NCBI GenBank assembly: GCA_017399265.1
Contig: JAFQDL010000015.1
Location: forward strand, 1 to 64,000
Origin: Clostridia bacterium
GTDB taxonomy: Bacteria > Bacillota > Clostridia > Christensenellales > UBA1242
DNA length: 64,000 nt
Direction of reading: 5' to 3'
Shown: piece after piece, positions 8,096 to 16,100 of the stretch
Numbering within the stretch: the stretch's first letter is position 1
How the letters are laid out: the number at the start of each line of letters is the position of its first letter
Translations under genes and position numbers: made by a program
Notes under the pieces: model-generated
What the model was told of the DNA's origin: nothing
Seen by the model: the letters and a program-made list of their open reading frames with translations, nothing else
Database searches by the model: none

Positions 8096-9133
8096 ATGAA
8101 ACATAAAGGAAATAAAAATTTATCTTTAACACAAAAATTGCAAATTGAAACTATGTTAAATGCGAAACATACTCGAAAAGAGATTTGCAATTTTCTTGGT
8201 ATTCATAAATCAACATTAAGTAGAGAAATACAAAAAGGACTTTATCAGCATAAAAAAATTGTACCAAACTTTTGGAAAGGCGATAAAATTGTTTATGAAA
8301 ACCGATACTCTGCTACAATATCTCACGAAAGATATGAGAGAGTTTGTCAAAACAAAGGTCGAGATATAAAACTTGGTAAAGATTTTGAACTGGTACACTA
8401 TATTGAACAAAGAGTAAAGCAAGACAAAATCTCTGCTTGTGCTGTACTTGGCGAAATAAAACGAAAGAAACTACCTTTTACAAATATATCCAAAACAACT
8501 TTATATAGATATATAGAGTTGGGCTTTTTTGAAAATATAAAACTGGAAAAACGAAAGAAAACATACAAAAAGCAAGTTATGAAACGAGCACCAAAAGGGA
8601 TAAGTATAGAAAAAAGACCTGTTGAAATATCTAAAAGAGATACTTTCGGTCATTGGGAGATGGATTGTGTTTGTGGAAGTACACGAGCTACACTATTGGT
8701 ATTGAGTGAAAGATTAACAAGGCAAGAAATAATTTTTAAAATGGAAAATCAAAAATCAAACTCTGTTATACATTGTCTTAATGTACTGGAGAGAAAGTTT
8801 GGTAAAAACTTTAAGCAAGTATTCAAAAGCATTACGGTAGATAATGGTAGTGAGTTTGCTGATTATAAAGGTATGGAAAAATCAATCTATGGAAGAAACT
8901 CAAAAAGAACTACTTTTTATTATTGCCACCCATATAGTAGTTATGAAAGGGGTACAAACGAAAGATTAAATAGAGAGATACGAAGATTGATACCTAAAGG
9001 AAGTAATCTCGCTAACTACTCTAAAGAAGATATACAAAAAGTTGAAAATTGGGTAAACAACTATCCACGAGAGATATTTGGATATGCTACAAGTGGAGAA
9101 CTCTTTAGAGAACAACTACAAGCATTAGCATAA
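8096..9133 (+). CDS. IS30-family DDE transposase
   Basis: 345 residues from the ATG at 8096, eight bases after GGAG; an in-frame GTG at 8087 overlaps that site and is unlikely. The N-terminus holds the IS30 helix-turn-helix (LSLTQKLQIETML, then GIHKSTLSREIQKG). The catalytic triad follows: Asp in GHWEMDCV, Asp in TVDNGSEF, Glu in GTNERLNREIRRLIPKG, the typical IS30 C-terminal block. Length matches the family (about 320-380) and the frame is intact. IS30 enzymes cut at short terminal inverted repeats via circular intermediates. No clear long terminal repeats bracket this gene alone, and Spiroplasma plectroviruses carry such a transposase, so it may mobilise the whole element. Confidence 0.9.
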   Translation: MKHKGNKNLSLTQKLQIETMLNAKHTRKEICNFLGIHKSTLSREIQKGLYQHKKIVPNFWKGDKIVYENRYSATISHERYERVCQNKGRDIKLGKDFELVHYIEQRVKQDKISACAVLGEIKRKKLPFTNISKTTLYRYIELGFFENIKLEKRKKTYKKQVMKRAPKGISIEKRPVEISKRDTFGHWEMDCVCGSTRATLLVLSERLTRQEIIFKMENQKSNSVIHCLNVLERKFGKNFKQVFKSITVDNGSEFADYKGMEKSIYGRNSKRTTFYYCHPYSSYERGTNERLNREIRRLIPKGSNLANYSKEDIQKVENWVNNYPREIFGYATSGELFREQLQALA

Positions 9134-9159
9134 AACTTTAATATAAACAAAAGAAAAAA

Positions 9160-9184
9160 GTGTATAAAACTATACACTCTTTTA
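9160..9184 (+). terminator. Terminator after the IS30 transposase
   Basis: GTGTATA-AAAC-TATACAC (9160-9177) followed by TCTTTT, preceded by an A-run. Confidence 0.75.
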
Positions 9185-9211
9185 TCTATGTCATCAAACA
9201 AGTTTAACACT

Positions 9212-9243
9212 CCTTTAGAGAGTGAAATTTCACTCTCTAAAGG
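9212..9243. repeat. Perfect 32-base palindrome
   Basis: CCTTTAGAGAGTGAAA (9212-9227) is followed without a spacer by its exact reverse complement (9228-9243). It lies in the non-coding 323-base gap between the transposase and the first chromosomal-type gene. There is no T-run after it, so a terminator is unlikely. The rest of this gap is very AT-rich, with a promoter-like TTGACT..TATAAG pair at about 9314-9342. Confidence 0.8.
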
Positions 9244-9346
9244 AATAATCAAGTACAATATACCATATTTTTAATATTTTTTTATTTTTTTTCTAAAAAG
9301 TTGTTAAATTTGTTTGACTTTATATAACTATCGTTGTATAAGAGTT

Positions 9347-9411
9347 GTCATTTTAACACCATTATCAGAGCAAAACGCCTATAGAATAATTATCGATTGC
9401 TCGAAAATGAC
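9347..9411. repeat. Nested inverted repeat at the probable right edge of the element
   Basis: GTCATTTT (9347-9354) pairs with AAAATGAC (9404-9411), and inside it GAGCAA (9368-9373) pairs with TTGCTC (9397-9402). A short T-run follows at 9413-9417. GTTGTCATTTTAAC (9344-9357) also matches GTTGTCATTTTGAC at 7914-7927 in direct orientation (13 of 14). The segment may contain the element's right end, or be a terminator for the minus-strand operon that ends just beyond it. Confidence 0.55.
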
Positions 9412-9456
9412 GCTTTTTATCCCACCTATGCAAATTACAATAATTCTAATTATACA

Positions 9457-9657
9457 TTACAAATCTCTCTCGTCAGACTCCAACTCTTCTTGAGTGTATA
9501 ATATTTCCCTTTGTCTATTATCTGCCATATCATCTCCGTCTGCACTAAACAGATGATTTAATTCCCCTTTTTCATATAGATGATTAACAAACTTATCGAA
9601 AGAGTCTCCCTCTTTAGCAAGGACTGCTTTTGGTTTTTCGTAATCTTTCTTTTTCAT
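9457..9657 (-). CDS. Small hydrophilic protein with YEKPKA motif
   Basis: 66 residues, ATG at 9657 preceded by GGAGAAG. Acidic and hydrophilic, with no signal peptide or membrane segment. The start reads MKKKDYEKPKAVLAKEG; a closely similar stretch (IYEKPKARVVKEKW) occurs inside the next upstream protein of the operon, and in both an Asp/Asn-rich helix follows. Last gene of a four-gene minus-strand operon. Family unknown. Confidence 0.65.
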   Translation of the reverse strand: MKKKDYEKPKAVLAKEGDSFDKFVNHLYEKGELNHLFSADGDDMADNRQREILYTQEELESDERDL

Positions 9658-9694
9658 AAATTTTACTTCTCCATTTTTTCAAATTATTTGTTTC

Positions 9695-10144
9695 TTACAT
9701 ACCTATTTCAAAGTTGTATCCATTTCTCTCTAAGAATGTAGCATCTTCTTCTTTTTTAATATCCTTAACCAATTTCTCACGATTTTCTACTACTTTGCTA
9801 TTTTGAATATTAACATAAGTTGGGTGGTTTTTATTCTTTAGTATGTTTTCTCTAGACTCTTGATATTGATCCATTGATTTTTCTCCTTTTTTAGAACTTT
9901 GTGTTGTTAACGTCCTTTCTTCAGCAACTAACCTGTACATTAGGTCGTCAACTTCGTTTTCATTCCATTTTTCTTTCACCACTCTAGCTTTAGGTTTTTC
10001 GTAAATCTTGCCCACTTTGAACATCTCTTTGCCTGTATTGCCTCTAGTTACAACATCCCATACCAAGTTGTCTGAAACGTCTCCATCGATAGATGTTTCT
10101 ATATGTTTTGCAACTGGTTTTTTGTAATATGGTTTTTTTCTCAT
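9695..10144 (-). CDS. Hydrophilic protein with repeated Tyr-Lys-Lys-Pro motifs
   Basis: 149 residues, ATG at 10144 after AAGGAG. Two related motifs are visible, YYKKPVAKHI near residue 6 and IYEKPKARVVKE near residue 48; the second is shared with the neighbouring 66-residue protein. Rich in Lys, Glu and Asn, without hydrophobic segments, probably partly disordered. The gene is 13 bases from the one upstream. No known family recognised. Confidence 0.65.
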   Translation of the reverse strand: MRKKPYYKKPVAKHIETSIDGDVSDNLVWDVVTRGNTGKEMFKVGKIYEKPKARVVKEKWNENEVDDLMYRLVAEERTLTTQSSKKGEKSMDQYQESRENILKNKNHPTYVNIQNSKVVENREKLVKDIKKEEDATFLERNGYNFEIGM

Positions 10145-10157
10145 GATTATTTACTCC

Positions 10158-10628
10158 TTACATTTCTGGATATGAGCCTGACTCACCTTCGATGTCCTTA
10201 TCTATGCCTGGCAATCTATCTGGCTCACCTTTCACGTCTTGACCGAGACCTTTAGGACTTCTACGAGCACGTCTACCTGGTTTGTATTTGTCTTGGTGAT
10301 TTTCCCTATACTCAGCCATTGCCGCTTCGTAACCTGGATTTATAAGTTTTGGAGCAGAACCACCTGAGGGGCCATCACCTTTGCCATGATCATCTCCATA
10401 ATCTCGTTCCATGAACAAATCTGGTGTACTAGGATCTCCAGAACCATCGCCACCTGACTCTTTTAAATTATCTCCGTATTTTTCCAAATCTTCCTTAGAC
10501 AGTTGACGATAGTATGGAGGAATGTCCATATTGTCTTTTATTTTAAAATCGTCATTATCTTGGCCTGTAAAACGATTTTCTCTCTGTGTTACTATTTTCT
10601 TAATTAAATCTATTGCATCTTTTCCCAT
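10158..10628 (-). CDS. Disordered Gly/Asp-rich protein of unknown function
   Basis: 156 residues, ATG at 10628 after AGAGGTG. The N-terminal 30 residues are helical and basic (MGKDAIDLIKKIVTQREN); the middle is a Gly-Asp-Ser-Pro-rich stretch; the C-terminus holds an imperfect internal repeat (QDVKGEPDRLPG then KDIEGESGSYPE). No membrane segment or signal. Third from the operon's 3' end. Function unknown. Confidence 0.6.
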   Translation of the reverse strand: MGKDAIDLIKKIVTQRENRFTGQDNDDFKIKDNMDIPPYYRQLSKEDLEKYGDNLKESGGDGSGDPSTPDLFMERDYGDDHGKGDGPSGGSAPKLINPGYEAAMAEYRENHQDKYKPGRRARRSPKGLGQDVKGEPDRLPGIDKDIEGESGSYPEM

Positions 10629-10642
10629 TTATTCACCTCTTA

Positions 10643-11188
10643 TTACCTTTCTGCTTCCTTTTGCATTCTTGTTTCTTTGATTTTTGTTAAATATGCTTCT
10701 TCTTTCTTCATACACTCAAACACTTCTGCTTGGTCTTGGCAGTTAGCATATTCGTGCATAAGCTCTGTATATGCCATAAATGTCATAGCATCTCCACCCA
10801 TATTGGCTGTTAAGAAATCTTCATTTTTGTTAATAGAATGTTTAGCATACAACCTGCTAGCCTTATTTATTTCGTCTAAAGCATACTTAATACTAGGTCG
10901 AATTTCCACACCATTTTGCGTCAATCTCTCTCTTAAGAACCTAGACACCTTGCAGCCATTGAAATAAAGGCTTTTGTTAGGAATTGCCATAAATTCGTCA
11001 TATAATGGCTTTATTTCAGCAGTATTATTTAACTTAGAGTCATAATATATAATGGCAAAAACCGATGGTCTACAATCCCTAATGTCTTGATATTCACCTA
11101 CATGAATTTTAGGTTCTTCTGACGTGACCTCATCTGCTTGCACCTCATAAGATTTCTGTACCTTATCCATTAAATCTTTAAAGCTCAC
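10643..11188 (-). CDS. First gene of the small-protein operon, unknown function
   Basis: 181 residues if translation starts at the GTG at 11188, preceded by AAGGAG eight bases away. The frame stays open upstream to an ATG at 11293, but that extension has no ribosome binding site and translates to an odd Tyr/Ile-rich stretch. Mixed alpha/beta composition with a Cys-containing core (NGCKVSRFLRERL) and a helical C-terminus ending KIKETRMQKEAER. No family recognised. The four genes from here to 9457 have short gaps (14, 13 and 37 bases) and form one operon. Confidence 0.65.
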   Translation of the reverse strand: MSFKDLMDKVQKSYEVQADEVTSEEPKIHVGEYQDIRDCRPSVFAIIYYDSKLNNTAEIKPLYDEFMAIPNKSLYFNGCKVSRFLRERLTQNGVEIRPSIKYALDEINKASRLYAKHSINKNEDFLTANMGGDAMTFMAYTELMHEYANCQDQAEVFECMKKEEAYLTKIKETRMQKEAER

Positions 11189-11345
11189 TAATTTTTCTCC
11201 TTTTGTCCACAATATATACATATTATAGCATACATGTAGAATTTTTTCAATACTAAAAAGATTAAAATTTGATATTTTTATTTCAAAGCGCATATGTACA
11301 AAATACTTTTTTGGAAAGTTAAATATTTTATTTGCAAATTAGGGC

Positions 11346-11374
11346 TTGTAAACTTAATGCAATTGTGCTAAAAT
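11346..11374 (+). promoter_or_regulatory. Promoter for the PLP-enzyme gene
   Basis: TTGTAA (11346-11351), 17-base spacer, TAAAAT (11369-11374), 34 bases ahead of the ATG at 11409, which has AAAAAGG as ribosome binding site. Confidence 0.65.
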
Positions 11375-11408
11375 ACAGCAGAAAACAAACAATAAAAAAG
11401 GATAAAAT

Positions 11409-12662
11409 ATGTACGATAATTTTGATTTTGAACCTAGGTTAATAGAACTTGCTAAAGAAGCAGAACAAGACTGTAAGGAATACTTTGACAAATTTGATGA
11501 ACTATGCCTTATCAACAGCGCCAAAGTATTAAAAGCTTTTAAAGACGCAAGAGTTGCAAGTAGTGACTTTGCAGAAGTAAACGGTTATGGATATTACGAC
11601 GCAGGTAGAGACAGAATTGAAGAAATCTATGCAAGTATTTTTAAGGCAGAAGACGCACTAGTTAGACCACAAATAATGTCTGGCACACATGCATTATCCC
11701 TAACGTTCTTTGGATTACTAAACCACGGAGACACATTTATCTCAATAACAGGCACTCCTTACGACTCTCTTCTGTCCATTATTGGAACAGCAGGAAATAG
11801 TAGAAAGTCCCTTATTGCTAGTGGTGTGCAATATGAAGAAATCCCGCTAAAAGAAGACGATTTTGACATTCCTGCAATTGTTTCTAGACTAAAGCAAAGC
11901 AAAGTAAAATTAGTGGAAATACAAAGGTCTAGAGGATACTCTAGCAGAAAATCTTTGAGCATTGCAAAAATAGAAAAAGTATGCAAAGCAATAAGAGAAG
12001 TAGACAAAGATGTAATCATAATGGTGGATAACTGCTATGGTGATTTCGTAGAAGATAGAGAACCTATTGAGGTAGGAGCAGATATTATAGTAGGCTCTTT
12101 GATGAAAAACTTAGGCGGTGGCATTTGCAAAAGTGGTGGATATATTGTGGGCAAAAAAGACCTAATATTCGATATCGCAGAACGTTTTACCGCCCCTGGT
12201 GTAGGAAAAGAGTTAGGTGCTAATTTCAACGAGAATTTAAGCTATTTCAAAGGATTGTTCTTAAGCCCAAGAGCAGTTACATCTAGCCTTAAAACAATGG
12301 TTTTTGCTAGTAGATTGCTAGAAAAACTAGGATATGACGTAGATCCGCTATATAGCGAAGAACGTACAGACATAATACAAACAATTACTCTACACAATGA
12401 ACAAAATATGATAAACTTTCATAAAGGTATCCAACAAGGCTCCCCTATCGACTCATTTGTAACACCAGTACCAGGACCAATGCCAGGATATCCTCACGAA
12501 GAAATTATGGCAAGCGGTACATTTACTCAAGGTGCAACTATTGAACTAAGTAGCGATGGGCCTATGGTAGAACCATATGTAGCGTACATGCAAGGTGGCC
12601 TTACTTATGAGTACGGCAAACTTGGGATTATGATTGCAGTAAACGAAATGTTAAAAAAATAA
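11409..12662 (+). CDS. Methionine gamma-lyase-family PLP enzyme (YnbB/aluminium-resistance type)
   Basis: 417 residues, close to the family's usual length. The fold-type I PLP pattern is clear: SGTHALSLTFFGLL for cofactor-phosphate binding, a VDNCYG aspartate, and GSLMKNLGGGICKSGG with Lys233 as the Schiff-base lysine. The N-terminal NGYGYYDAGRD is typical of the family once named aluminium resistance protein (PF06838). Members are predicted C-S lyases acting on methionine or cystathionine-like substrates; the true substrate is not established. It has its own promoter and stands apart from sulfur-metabolism genes. Confidence 0.85.
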   Translation: MYDNFDFEPRLIELAKEAEQDCKEYFDKFDELCLINSAKVLKAFKDARVASSDFAEVNGYGYYDAGRDRIEEIYASIFKAEDALVRPQIMSGTHALSLTFFGLLNHGDTFISITGTPYDSLLSIIGTAGNSRKSLIASGVQYEEIPLKEDDFDIPAIVSRLKQSKVKLVEIQRSRGYSSRKSLSIAKIEKVCKAIREVDKDVIIMVDNCYGDFVEDREPIEVGADIIVGSLMKNLGGGICKSGGYIVGKKDLIFDIAERFTAPGVGKELGANFNENLSYFKGLFLSPRAVTSSLKTMVFASRLLEKLGYDVDPLYSEERTDIIQTITLHNEQNMINFHKGIQQGSPIDSFVTPVPGPMPGYPHEEIMASGTFTQGATIELSSDGPMVEPYVAYMQGGLTYEYGKLGIMIAVNEMLKK

Positions 12663-12705
12663 GTATTTCAACCTAGATAATCAAAAAACGAAGGAGTAAC
12701 GAGAT

Positions 12706-13203
12706 ATGCCAAATAAACGGTTATTAAACAAATATTTTTTTAATGGAAATAAATTTTTTATACTTGCAACTTCTATACTCGTACTAGTATCCATTTTCTT
12801 TACAATATTTACATATACTCAACAAACATTGACTGCCTTTTATATTTTTACAAGCTTTTCAATACTTTTGGTCTTGCTTAACATATTCTTAATATTTAGG
12901 TTAATTAAAGTAAAGAAAGAAGTATACAATTTATTTACTTTTGGACAACATGTAAAAGCAAAAATTATTTATCGCAAAGAAAAAGTATGCGATACAACCA
13001 ATGTGCTTTGGAAAACTATCAAGGCAGATACTGAATATAGATTTAAGGTTGAATACAACAATAAACAATATACTAGCTTTTGGGTAAAAGATGGTGCAGA
13101 TAAAAACATTGGGGACTCTATGATGTTGTATATAAACGAAGGCAACAAGATTATTAAATATTATGTAGATACAGAAAATATCCAAAAAAACCCAGAAATA
13201 TAA
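12706..13203 (+). CDS. Two-span membrane protein, unknown function
   Basis: 165 residues, ATG after AAGGAG with nine bases of spacing. Two membrane segments (about 16-36 and 42-66) are followed by a soluble beta-rich domain (VKAKIIYRKE, then YRFKVEYNNKQYTSFWVKDG, then IGDSMMLYIN), a layout seen in DUF3592-like proteins, which I suggest without certainty. It follows the PLP gene by 43 bases and may be transcribed with it; a two-way terminator ends it. Confidence 0.65.
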   Translation: MPNKRLLNKYFFNGNKFFILATSILVLVSIFFTIFTYTQQTLTAFYIFTSFSILLVLLNIFLIFRLIKVKKEVYNLFTFGQHVKAKIIYRKEKVCDTTNVLWKTIKADTEYRFKVEYNNKQYTSFWVKDGADKNIGDSMMLYINEGNKIIKYYVDTENIQKNPEI

Positions 13204-13220
13204 CATTTGCATAACACAAA

Positions 13221-13270
13221 AAAAAGAGTGATAAGTACCACCTTATAGGATATCTTAACACTCTTTTTTT
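13221..13270. terminator. Bidirectional terminator between convergent genes
   Basis: AAAGAGTG (13223-13230) pairs with CACTCTTT (13259-13266), flanked by A-runs on the left and T-runs on the right; TAAG/CTTA extend the stem. Confidence 0.8.
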
Positions 13271-13274
13271 ATAA

Positions 13275-13766
13275 CTAATCCAACTTAGTTCCGCATTTTT
13301 CGCAAAATTTGCTATTGCTAGAATTGATATGATTACAATTGGAACACTCTTTCTTTATCTTTGTTCCGCAATTGGAGCAAAAGTCCATTTCTGAGTCTAT
13401 AGTCTTTCCACAACTAGGACAAGAATTTCCTACAGTCTCATTAATTAGGTTTGTACTATATCCAGTAATAACTATTCTAAATCCATAGCCAGCAATCATT
13501 GCTCCAATACTCCCTACCACACCACAAGGTATAGTTAGAATAAATGGTATTAGAATTCCAGCAGGAAATCCACCACCACCAACTGATGAAAAACCTATTA
13601 TCACAAACGCTGCAAAACATATGAATACACCTAAGAACCCAATAATAGCCATAGGCAAGCCTATTGACAACAATTTCTTCCTTAAGTTCTTAGCTTTCTC
13701 ACAATTAGCAACATTATTGACATCACCATTAAGTGTTATAATAGTCTCTCGTAAATTCCTAAACAT
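13275..13766 (-). CDS. Membrane protein with tandem C-terminal zinc ribbons
   Basis: 163 residues, ATG after AGGGAG. The N-terminal half has two membrane segments separated by a Gly-rich loop (GFSSVGGGGFPAG). The C-terminus has two and a half zinc-ribbon units: CPSCG..CSNCG, then CSNC..CEKCG. Such double ribbons occur in many Bacillota membrane proteins of unknown job and usually act in protein contacts. Confidence 0.75.
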   Translation of the reverse strand: MFRNLRETIITLNGDVNNVANCEKAKNLRKKLLSIGLPMAIIGFLGVFICFAAFVIIGFSSVGGGGFPAGILIPFILTIPCGVVGSIGAMIAGYGFRIVITGYSTNLINETVGNSCPSCGKTIDSEMDFCSNCGTKIKKECSNCNHINSSNSKFCEKCGTKLD

Positions 13767-13842
13767 GTTTATATCTCCCTAAAATAAAGTAGTAGTAATT
13801 GTAAATTATTTTATATTTTAATATTATTTACCAAAAATCATT

Positions 13843-14178
13843 CTATCTTATAATCACAGACTCGAACCATTGTTCTTGAAATTCTGTCAATGCTCTAATT
13901 TGGTCATCAGTATAATTTCTACCTATCTCCATTACTACTAGCTTGTCGTCATTATCATTTGTTCTATGTATTATAGCTACGACTACACCCTTAAAACTAT
14001 CTAATGGCTTGTGCACTCCCAACACATAAGCATCTAGTTCTTCACCATCACCAGAAACTGTATTTGGTACATATCCATAGTTTGTTTCGTACACAAAACC
14101 GTGTTTTGGGTGAATAGAACCAAGTGGTCTATCCATCTTAATATTGACTATCTTTCCAATGTATTCTGCATTTTGCAT
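13843..14178 (-). CDS. Short inorganic-pyrophosphatase-like protein
   Basis: 111 residues from the ATG at 14178, with GAGGG as ribosome binding site inside the end of the previous gene; one base separates the two. GYVPNTVSGDGEELDAYVLG matches the core of family I pyrophosphatases, where the bacterial consensus is GYIPxTxxxDGDPLDxLV. Two of the three metal-binding Asp are kept, the middle one is Glu. At 111 residues it is much shorter than the 165-180 of a full enzyme and ends soon after the position of later active-site residues. It may be a distinct small family or a non-catalytic binder, so PPase activity is doubtful. Confidence 0.6.
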   Translation of the reverse strand: MQNAEYIGKIVNIKMDRPLGSIHPKHGFVYETNYGYVPNTVSGDGEELDAYVLGVHKPLDSFKGVVVAIIHRTNDNDDKLVVMEIGRNYTDDQIRALTEFQEQWFESVIIR

Positions 14179-14179
14179 A

Positions 14180-15181
14180 TTATTTTCCCTCTGGAATATC
14201 AAAATTTTCGATTGCATATACTTGCTTTGTTCTTGTACGATTGATTAGTCTGTATTTGCTACAAGCTGACTCAAATAGTATATAAGTCTTACCTTCTACC
14301 GTTACCAATTCTTCACTCATAGATGGTGCAGAGATTGTATTAATTAGTGTATCGTTATCTAGGATATAAAGAGTAACCTCTTTTCCAGCTAACTCTACCT
14401 TGTCTTCACTAGCTTCTAACAAAATATTATCATGAACGTATATCTTAGAAGATGGAATAGAGTATGATGTAGATAGTATAATTTCTCCATCTGCACTAAC
14501 TGTCATTCCTTGTACTTGGTCTGGCATAGATATAGCTGCAACAATATTACCCTTGTCTATACCATTAGCATTTGTCAAATCTATATCATATACATAAGAC
14601 AAAGCATTATTAACTGCATTATCTGCAACAATAATTGGCTCATGAGCCTCTGTCTCATATTTGCCCTCTTTGTAGAATTCTCCTACAATCAATTGGTCGT
14701 CAATGATATGAAGGAAATCACAGCCATTTCCTGTCTCAAAATAAGATTTAATTATTACCTTTCCTTCATTTTCCCCTGCTAAAATTTCTGACATAGAAAG
14801 AGTTACTACTTCTCTATCTCCCGCAACCCAAACCATATCTCCATACACTGCAATACCGCCAGCATGCTTAGTATAGTTCTCTACAGAATAGGAAATTGTA
14901 ACATATTTCTCACACTCTCCTGTTTCTTTGTCTACTAAATATATTCTAGATGCACTTCCATCTGACATATATCCAGACACTAAGAACTTATCACTAGCCT
15001 CGTCATAAGTTAGTCCTTGTGGAACGAAAGTTGTATCTAACCCCGGAATATCAAAAGACGCTTTTGCTATTCTTTCAAATGCTGGATAACTCGCTCCACA
15101 GAAATAAACTAGCACAGCACTTGTCAAAATCAAAAGTATAACAAATACTATAGCTAATATTACTTTTGCTTTTTTACTCAT
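14180..15181 (-). CDS. Membrane-tethered extracytoplasmic protein, possible beta-propeller
   Basis: 333 residues with an N-terminal signal anchor (MSKKAKVILAIVFVILLIL). The rest has repeated short beta-strand pairs such as PQGLTYDEASDKFLVSGY, GGIAVYGDMVWVAGD and VQGMTVSADGEIILSTSY, the rhythm of YncE-like or Gly-rich beta-propellers. No catalytic motif is visible. It is co-transcribed with the pyrophosphatase-like gene. Exact family not recognised. Confidence 0.6.
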   Translation of the reverse strand: MSKKAKVILAIVFVILLILTSAVLVYFCGASYPAFERIAKASFDIPGLDTTFVPQGLTYDEASDKFLVSGYMSDGSASRIYLVDKETGECEKYVTISYSVENYTKHAGGIAVYGDMVWVAGDREVVTLSMSEILAGENEGKVIIKSYFETGNGCDFLHIIDDQLIVGEFYKEGKYETEAHEPIIVADNAVNNALSYVYDIDLTNANGIDKGNIVAAISMPDQVQGMTVSADGEIILSTSYSIPSSKIYVHDNILLEASEDKVELAGKEVTLYILDNDTLINTISAPSMSEELVTVEGKTYILFESACSKYRLINRTRTKQVYAIENFDIPEGK

Positions 15182-15434
15182 ATATTTTTCTCCTTTTATT
15201 TGATTACCTTTCCATTATATCATACATATTCCAAAATCTCAAAAAAAAGGCTACAATCTGTAAAATTTTTATTAGAGATTATATATCCCAACTAAACGTA
15301 TTATACCAGTCAAAATAACGATAATAAAGTATAATTCTTGATAAGATTATGCAAAATAATTTTGATTATACAAATAAATATGCTATTATTAAATGGTAAA
15401 ATGTACAGAATAAGTTATATTAAGGAGATAAATT

Positions 15435-15932
15435 ATGGCACTACCAAGTCCAAAAGATATTTTCAAAGCATTTAAATCTAAGTTTAAATCAAATACTAAA
15501 AATAATAATGCACAACAATGGCAGAGTATCGAAGAATTTAATAATAAATACACAGAAATAGATAAGAAAATTGCTAGTGCTAATAGTAAATATAAAGATA
15601 CTGTTGTTACAGAGGATGTTAAAAATGCATTCATATCTGATTCTAATCACCCAGCAGCTATGGAAGAAGAACAAAGAATACGTGATGCGCAACAAGCGGC
15701 TAATCCTTTCCAAGTTATAGAAGACTCTACTGAACAAAAAAAAGCAGCAAAAGCTGTAGAAGAATTAGTGGCGAGAGGAATACCAGACACATCATATAAG
15801 CACGTAGAAAAGCTAAGCCCAGGTAGTCAACAAACTAACAATCCGCCTCCGCCACAATTGCCAAAAGATATTCATCTTAGAAAAGATATTCCTCTTAATA
15901 ATATTAAAGAGTATGAAATGGGAGATGATTAA
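15435..15932 (+). CDS. Orphan hydrophilic protein, unknown function
   Basis: 165 residues, ATG after AAGGAGAT. Basic N-terminus (PKDIFKAFKSKFKS), helical middle, Pro-rich stretch (NNPPPPQLPKD) and acidic end. No signal peptide, membrane segment or domain. Single gene with its own terminator. Resembles the other small hydrophilic orphans in this window only in style. Confidence 0.6.
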   Translation: MALPSPKDIFKAFKSKFKSNTKNNNAQQWQSIEEFNNKYTEIDKKIASANSKYKDTVVTEDVKNAFISDSNHPAAMEEEQRIRDAQQAANPFQVIEDSTEQKKAAKAVEELVARGIPDTSYKHVEKLSPGSQQTNNPPPPQLPKDIHLRKDIPLNNIKEYEMGDD

Positions 15933-15935
15933 TAG

Positions 15936-15996
15936 AATAGGCTAAATAGATGTTGTCTAATAACAGGTAACACATCTAATCAGCCTATTTTTTTCT
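15936..15996 (+). terminator. Terminator
   Basis: AATAGGCT (15936-15943) pairs with AGCCTATT (15982-15989), with inner TAGATGT/ACATCTA pairing, then a T-run. Confidence 0.85.
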
Positions 15997-16100
15997 TTTT
16001 TCAAAATTTGCAAATATTTTTTTATTATTGTATTGACAAAATATATATATTCATGTACAATGGCAAAAGATTAAAAAAAACAAAAAAAGGAGTAATTGTT

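Noticed and set aside
1..9133. Alternative genetic code (TGA as Trp), as in the Spiroplasma hosts of similar phages
   Set aside because: TGA ends genes in this window (for example at 4449-4451) and Trp codons are TGG throughout.
1..9411. Integrative conjugative element
   Set aside because: No relaxase of the MOB type, coupling protein, VirB4 or integrase is seen; the only initiator is an HUH replication protein.
11189..11293. Longer start for the first gene of the small-protein operon
   Set aside because: The ATG at 11293 lacks a ribosome binding site; the GTG at 11188 has AAGGAG at good spacing.
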